In this document: positions 63,357 to 64,000 of the stretch, piece by piece
Position numbering within the stretch: position 1 is the stretch's first letter
Layout: each line of letters begins with the position of its first letter
Source of the DNA: Gramella sp. Hel_I_59
GTDB lineage: Bacteria > Bacteroidota > Bacteroidia > Flavobacteriales > Flavobacteriaceae
Assembly (NCBI RefSeq): GCF_006714895.1
Contig: NZ_VFME01000001.1
Coordinates: forward strand, 2,790,001-2,854,000
DNA: 64,000 nucleotides
Direction of reading: 5' to 3'
Translations under genes and position numbers: made by a program
Notes under the pieces: model-generated
The model's database searches: none
What the model saw: only the letters and a program-made list of their open reading frames with translations
What the model was told of the DNA's origin: nothing

Positions 63357-64000
63357 TTATTTAATAAATCCTACTCCGGCCGTGGTATTTGTTTGAGTAT
63401 CTACCAGAATAAATCGTCCATTTGTTCGATTTTCATTATAACTGTCCGCATAAATAGATTTACTTAGTTTGATCTTTACGCTACCAATATCATTCAGACT
63501 CAGAGAAGTTACATTCTCCTCGGCTCCAAAATTCGAATCAATATGGCTTTCTATTTTATCTATTTTTGCCAGAACACCGTTGGTATTATGTTGTAAAACA
63601 TATTTTTTGCCCGGAACCAAAGGGCGATTATCCATCCAGCAAACCATGGCATCCACAACTTTTGTTTCTTTAGGAACCTCTTTGGTCTTCACCAGCATAT
63701 CTCCTCTGGCGACATTTATATCATCTGCCAGGCTAATAGTTACAGAACTTCCTGCTGGAGCTTCATCAAAAGTTTCTTCGAAAAAATGAATGTCTTTGAT
63801 TTTCGAGGTCGTCAAGGATGGTAACACGGTTACATCATCTCCTACTCTCAGGCTATTACCATTAATTTTCCCTGCATAACCGCGGTAATCATGAAATTCT
63901 TCTGTTTTAGGTCTTATCACTGTTTGAACAGAAAACCTAGCCTGACTTTCTTCCGCAAAATCTTCAGCTTTAAGATCCTCGAGATGTTCCAATATGGTTT
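63357..64000 (-). CDS. cysN: Sulfate adenylyltransferase subunit 1 CysN (5' part outside window)
   Basis: The frame is open to the window edge, so only the C-terminal ~214 codons are seen. They match the second and third beta-barrel domains of the CysN GTPase: ARFSVQTVIRPKTEEFHDYRG (in outline), GYAGKINGNSLRVGDDVTVLPS, FDEAPAGSSVTISLADDINVARGDM and CWMDNRPLVPGKKYVLQHNT. CysN with CysD makes adenosine 5'-phosphosulfate from sulfate and ATP, driven by GTP. The G motifs lie upstream outside the window. The C-terminus GRFILVDTQTNTTAGVGFI is complete. Confidence 0.93.
   Translation of the reverse strand, partial: TILEHLEDLKAEDFAEESQARFSVQTVIRPKTEEFHDYRGYAGKINGNSLRVGDDVTVLPSLTTSKIKDIHFFEETFDEAPAGSSVTISLADDINVARGDMLVKTKEVPKETKVVDAMVCWMDNRPLVPGKKYVLQHNTNGVLAKIDKIESHIDSNFGAEENVTSLSLNDIGSVKIKLSKSIYADSYNENRTNGRFILVDTQTNTTAGVGFIK

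Overview
The window is chromosomal DNA of a Bacteroidota member, most likely a marine Flavobacteriaceae of the Gramella/Christiangramia type (inference from gene content, not from a database search). Supporting signs are a type IX secretion C-terminal sorting domain, PorT, GldA, TamL, a short (287 aa) primary sigma factor, HYC_CC_PP and DUF3857 proteins, AT-rich intergenic DNA, A/T-rich start contexts without Shine-Dalgarno sites, and repeated use of the Bacteroidota -7 box TAnnTTTG. Most of the window is housekeeping DNA; no prophage, CRISPR array, transposase or restriction system is visible.

Layout. 1-5.2 kb: 3' part of a giant secreted HYR/LamG adhesin-like protein. 5.2-17 kb: rsmG, an aminotransferase, trkH-trkA, menG/ubiE-porT, a SpoU methyltransferase, tamL, fbaA and accD. 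17-20.2 kb: a metal-linked trio (HMA protein, TonB receptor, HYC_CC_PP protein). 20.3-24.2 kb: rpsO, pnp, rpoD. 24.4-28.9 kb: an SDR/FAD-oxidoreductase pair, an atypical BLUF photoreceptor, rpe and a YpdA-like reductase. 29-34 kb: a sparse accessory stretch with a hypothetical gene, a 600-bp non-coding region holding a strong orphan hairpin, tRNA-Arg(TCG) just behind yqeY, a sulfatase remnant, a radical SAM/TIGR03915 DNA-repair pair and two tandem small lipoproteins. 34-43 kb: a prenyl synthase, rlmN, queA, aroA, a mazG-like gene and two DUF3857 transglutaminase-like proteins. 43-48.7 kb: dtd, rsgA and the aromatic amino acid operon pheA-aminotransferase-tyrA-aroGQ. 48.9-53 kb: gldA, two cell-envelope genes and metF. 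53.3-57.3 kb: split metH behind a SAM-I riboswitch. 57.3-64 kb: OsmC, a ferredoxin-NADP reductase-like protein, siroheme synthesis, sulfite reductase and the 3' part of cysN.

Main discovery. Directly in front of pheA on the minus strand lies a complete, apparently undescribed transcription attenuator. A 25-codon leader ORF (48607-48684) contains seven consecutive aromatic codons (FYYFYFY). It is followed by an 11-bp terminator hairpin with a U tract ending nine bases before the pheA start. The heptamer ATCGGGA occurs both in the leader and in the terminator's 3' arm, so it can form the antiterminator, while a 1:2 hairpin covers the Phe/Tyr codons. This is the classical architecture for sensing Phe and Tyr by ribosome stalling, here controlling the whole Phe/Tyr branch plus DAHP synthase/chorismate mutase.

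Second discovery. Four copies of an 85-101 bp intergenic element (23196, 49874, 50099, 53101) share conserved ends and an internal stem whose two arms change together between copies. All four lie 3' of a gene and in its sense direction, which suggests a structured RNA element. Two of them sit in a tandem duplication that also copied the last codons of gldA. A separate imperfect palindrome of about 140 bp or more lies at 60031-60170.

The methionine (SAM riboswitch, metH, metF) and sulfate assimilation (cysN, sir, cobA, siroheme dehydrogenase) genes together make a sulfur/one-carbon region. The attenuator and the riboswitch give two amino-acid-related RNA switches within 9 kb.
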